From Chloroflexota bacterium (GTDB taxonomy: Bacteria; Chloroflexota; Anaerolineae; UBA2200): a DNA stretch of 64,000 nt. Position numbers and translations under genes: made by a program. The notes beneath the pieces were generated by a model that saw nothing but the letters and a program-made list of their open reading frames with translations, did not search any database and had not been told where the DNA came from. This document shows positions 61,235 to 64,000 of this stretch, piece after piece. The stretch's first letter is position 1, and the number at the start of each line of letters is the position of its first letter. Location of the stretch: assembly GCA_030607875.1 (NCBI GenBank), contig JAUWJD010000002.1, forward strand, positions 78,650 through 142,649, written 5' to 3'.

Positions 61235-61251
61235 CCCCTGTCAGTCGCTCC

Positions 61252-62433
61252 TCATGTTGGCAAACTATGGTAGATCGTCTTGTAGTTGTGATAACGCGCC
61301 GGCGACATCTGGCCACGGCGCACCGCTAGGAGCACAGCGCAGCCCGGCTCGTGGATATGCGAGCAGTCGGCGAACTGGCACGAATCCGCCACTGCCAGGA
61401 TCTCCGAATAGAAGCCTGCCAGCTCCGCCTGCCGTAAGCCGCCAAGGCCGAATTCGCGGATCCCAGGCGTGTCCACAACCGAACTGCCCATTCCCAGCCG
61501 CAGCATCGTAACCTGTGCGGTGGTATGCCGCCCCTCGTGGTGCCGTGAACTCACAGCGCCGATGCGCAGTTCCAGGCCCGGCTGCACGGCAGCGAGCAGC
61601 GACGATTTGCCCACCCCTGACAGCCCGGCCAGCACGGTCGTCTGTCCCGACAGCACCTGGCGTAGATCGCCCACACCCTCTCCTGTCAGCGCGCTGGTGA
61701 AGAGTACCTGGTAGCCCAGCTCGAGATAGGGCTGCAACACAGCACGACAGGCGGCCAGACCTTCCGCCAGGTCAACTTTGTTCACGCAGATGACTGGCAG
61801 CAAGCCATTTCGCTCGGCACTGATCAGATAGCGGTCAATCAACTCCAGCCAGATGGCCGGATCTTGCCACGAGCTGACAACCAGCAACTGGTCAGCATTG
61901 GCCACGACGACCTGCTGCAGATGTGAGCGGAACACGTCTGGGCGCACGAGAGCACTGCGTCGCGGGAGCACCGCTTCCACCACACCACGACCGGCGCCGT
62001 CCAGCGATACGACCACCTCATCGCCAACTGCCACGATGTTGGTAAAGCCCATATCCTCGGCGCTGAGAGTGCCACGCACAGCGCAGAGCACCGTCCGGTC
62101 GCCCAATTCCACACGGCATAGGCCTGTGCTGACTTCGATGACCACGCCGTGTGGACCCTCCATCTCGGCCACGAGAGGGACTTGGGCGGCAAGGGACGTT
62201 TCCTCTTCCAGTCTCTCCAGTGCGGAGGTCCACATTCGGCGCTGGCGTTCGCGCTCCCCACGCGGCACGATGCGCTCGGTCTGCGCACAATCCAGGTCAT
62301 CCCAATCTTCGGCCACCCAGCTTTTGCGACGCACCCGCTTTCTCTTGCGGTTGCGTTTGATCTTCTTACGAGCCTGGCGCAAGGTCTTATCCACTCGGTA
62401 ATGCCGCCAGGCTTTTTCTTCGCGACTAGGCAC
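61252..62433 (-). CDS. rsgA: Ribosome small-subunit-dependent GTPase RsgA
   Basis: 393 aa circularly permuted GTPase that helps 30S maturation. An N-terminal basic region rich in Lys/Arg (residues 12-40) precedes an OB-fold (about 95-165). The GTPase motifs come in permuted order: G4 NKVD, G1 LAGLSGVGKSSLLAAV, G3 VVDTPGIREFGL. The C-terminal zinc knuckle is CQFADCSHIHEPGC. The long basic N-terminal extension is beyond the usual length and may bind rRNA. GTG 62433 follows GGAGGAAC. Confidence 0.94.
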   Translation of the reverse strand: MPSREEKAWRHYRVDKTLRQARKKIKRNRKRKRVRRKSWVAEDWDDLDCAQTERIVPRGERERQRRMWTSALERLEEETSLAAQVPLVAEMEGPHGVVIEVSTGLCRVELGDRTVLCAVRGTLSAEDMGFTNIVAVGDEVVVSLDGAGRGVVEAVLPRRSALVRPDVFRSHLQQVVVANADQLLVVSSWQDPAIWLELIDRYLISAERNGLLPVICVNKVDLAEGLAACRAVLQPYLELGYQVLFTSALTGEGVGDLRQVLSGQTTVLAGLSGVGKSSLLAAVQPGLELRIGAVSSRHHEGRHTTAQVTMLRLGMGSSVVDTPGIREFGLGGLRQAELAGFYSEILAVADSCQFADCSHIHEPGCAVLLAVRRGQMSPARYHNYKTIYHSLPT

Positions 62434-62552
62434 GGTTTGAGTTCCTCCATAACAGTGAGATGCTGGCCTGAACGCAAAAGAGGCCAGGAACGATCACTCA
62501 CTCATGGCCTCGCAGTGAAACGTGCAACGACACACGTCTCGGGCAGCAAAAA

Positions 62553-62585
62553 GCCATGAGCTGTGTGTTCTCGCCAGCTCATGGC
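62553..62585. repeat. Perfect 11-bp inverted repeat
   Basis: GCCATGAGCTG and CAGCTCATGGC around an 11-base loop, in the 470-base gap between rsgA and the IS element. No U-tract, so its role is unclear. Confidence 0.6.
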
Positions 62586-62698
62586 CCAGGCACCGTATGG
62601 AGGTCGCGCAAGCAAACCGCGCTACACAGCCGGCCCCAAAGGAGAGCGGCGAGGACAAACAAGGCAAAGAAAACCAAGTTCAGCAAGTGCGATCCCAT
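62579..62698 (-). CDS. Possible 39-aa single-helix membrane peptide
   Basis: From ATG 62698 the reading is MGSHLLNLVFFALFVLAALL followed by WGRLCSAVCLRDL, one membrane helix then a basic tail. AGGAGG at 62713-62718 is optimally spaced to another ATG at 62705, which opens a different 27-residue frame, so which is made, if either, is unclear. Confidence 0.3.
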   Translation of the reverse strand: MGSHLLNLVFFALFVLAALLWGRLCSAVCLRDLHTVPGP

Positions 62699-62905
62699 TA
62701 TTCATTTCGCCACCTCCTTTCAGGTGTTCGTGCAGCGCATCAACGCAGCAGAAATTATAGTCAGAAGCGGAAGTTTGTCAAAATGGCCTGACACGGCACA
62801 ACAGGGACTTCTCACGGATTACACGGATTCGTCCTGCTTCCCCACGAACCCTCCGGAAGTCGGTAATCGCTCGCCTGCGCAGGAAGCGCGTCAAGGACGG
62901 CACTA

Positions 62906-63998
62906 CTGATCCGAACACAGTTTTCTTAACAGATCCGTCAGTTGGGTGTATACTGATGGTATGACAAACCAAATACCAGATACCTTTAGCGATTGGCGAG
63001 AAGCTCGACGTTTTCGAGCATGGGAACTCAAGGAGAAAGGCTGGAAGCAACGCGATATTGCCGAAGCTCTCGGTGTGACACCGGCAGCGGTCAGCCAGTG
63101 GATGAAGCGAGCTCGAGAAGGCGGAGTTGCTGTCCTTCGAAACCGCAAACGTGGTGGGGTCAAGCCGAGGCTGACGGAAGGCCAGCTCAAGCGACTACCA
63201 GAGCTGCTAGCCGCTGGGCCAGCAGCATATGGCTTTCGCGGGGAGGTATGGACACGGGCACGGGTTGGAGCAGTCATCAAGCAAGAGTTGGGGGTCTCAT
63301 ACAGTGATGTCCATGTGGGACGACTGCTGCGCAAGATTGACTGGAGTCGCCAGAAGCCGCTAGAGCGGGCCAGCCAGCGGGACGAAGACGCCATTGCTCG
63401 TTGGCGGGAGGAAACCTGGCCCAAGCTCAAAAAAAAGCCGTCCGAGAAGACCGAACCCTCGTCTTCGTAGATGAATCGGGGTTTGCCTTGCTGCCCGCAG
63501 CGGTTCGCACCTACGCTCCTCGCGGGCAGACGCCGGTGCTGCACTACCCGTACTGGGAGCATCTGTCGGTGATCAGCGCGATCACGCCTGAGGGCAAGTT
63601 GTATACGATGACGCGGGAGAAGGCGTTTGACGGCCAAGCCATCGTGCACTTTCTGAAGCATCTGTTGCGTCACCTCAGCGGCAAGTTGCTGGTCATCTGG
63701 GATGGCTTGCCCGCTCACCGAAGCCGGAAAGTCAAGGACTTTCTCCGCCAGGGTGGCGCAAAACGCCTGTTTCTGGCGCAACTGCCGAGTTACGCCCCGG
63801 AACTCAACCCCGATGAAGGGGTATGGCACTATCTGAAGAACGTTGAGATGAAGAACCTGTGCTGTCATCACCTGCAGGAACTCAAGGATGAACTGGGCAA
63901 AGCCATCACTCGCTTGCGTCACAAACCTGATAGGATCCAAGGATTCATTCGCCAAGTTCGCTTGGGTGTCTATGTTTAGTTTCATATGTACGGATCAG
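62906..63998 (+). mobile_element. Complete IS630-type insertion sequence
   Basis: 1093 bp bounded by TA at 62904-62905 and 63999-64000, the IS630 target duplication. The terminal inverted repeats start CTGATCCG on both sides, and further partial matches extend inward. It encodes one transposase in two overlapping frames. Ends are intact, so the element may be active. The TSD ends exactly at the window edge. Confidence 0.9.
62961..63979 (+). CDS. IS630-family transposase made by -1 frameshifting
   Basis: Frame 1 (62961-63470) holds the helix-turn-helix DNA-binding part: KQRDIAEALGVTPAAVSQWM. Frame 2, open up to 63979, holds the DDE catalytic part: first Asp in LVFVDESGF, second Asp in LVIWDGLPAHR, Glu in APELNPDEGVWHYL. 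The overlap contains eight A in a row (63429-63436), where a -1 slip joins LKKK to KAVREDRT without loss of conserved residues. Programmed frameshifting at such A-runs is known for IS630 elements. A normal-length fusion of about 340 residues results. Confidence 0.9.
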
Positions 63999-64000
63999 TA

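Noticed and set aside
62440..62520. Hairpin with GAGGCC/GGCCTC near the rsgA start as a riboswitch
   Set aside because: No conserved motif of a known class and no link to a regulated terminator.

Overview
The window looks like a chromosomal segment of a Chloroflexota bacterium, probably Anaerolineae or a relative. This is inferred from composition and protein style, not from a marker gene. The DNA is GC-rich, with large secreted beta-propeller and DUF11 proteins carrying Thr/Pro-rich stalks, lipoprotein signals typical of a cell that exports through Sec, TrpB2-type tryptophan synthase and strong AGGAGG ribosome binding sites. No rRNA, tRNA, CRISPR array or prophage was recognised.

Layout. 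0-6.5 kb (minus strand): ferritin; an iron-sulfur/cysteine operon (ferredoxin, a gutted cysK, NifU/IscU-like scaffold, short MIP18-type domain, NifS-like protein) whose members lack key catalytic residues; a Crp/Fnr regulator followed by a broken RDD gene; then an Ntn amidohydrolase, VOC protein and DUF2905 protein. 6.5-13.2 kb: RlpA-like barrel, dockerin-bearing glycosidase, frameshifted HAD phosphatase, methyltransferase, nitrilase-family amidase, GNAT, and debris of a methyltransferase and an IS701-like transposase. 13.2-19 kb (minus): a T-box-controlled block trpS-trpB2-aminotransferase-serA, which joins tryptophanyl-tRNA charging to supply of serine, the TrpB co-substrate. 19-24.7 kb (minus): GH13 lipoprotein, TldE, TldD and class I FBP aldolase. 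24.8-31 kb: accessory genes, several broken, plus cytochrome c and small ORFs.

31.5-44.7 kb is a surface-protein island: a TolB-like lipoprotein, a 955-residue DUF11 protein, a Kelch propeller and two tandem BNR-propeller paralogues. Four of these five share a Thr/Pro stalk followed by a short YLPI(V/I) motif, which forms the C-terminal tail in three of them. 44.7-53.1 kb: thioesterase, MoxR ATPase, DUF58 protein, an MNT/HEPN pair with a truncated toxin, CPBP protease, a YprB exonuclease fused to an Mth938 domain, and a glycosidase-like TIM barrel. 53-62.4 kb: FGGY kinase, lipid kinase with PlsY, an MgtE-N/CBS protein with a divergent NRAMP transporter behind a structured leader, a membrane acyltransferase and RsgA. 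The window ends with a complete IS630-type element bounded by TA.

The segment carries about nine broken or truncated genes (nonsense codons, frameshifts, internal deletions) in 64 kb. This could be genome erosion or, for the indels, assembly error. The best leads are the residue-depleted Fe-S operon, the shared YLPI tail, the Trp T-box/serine operon and the unassigned leader RNA before the metal-transport pair.
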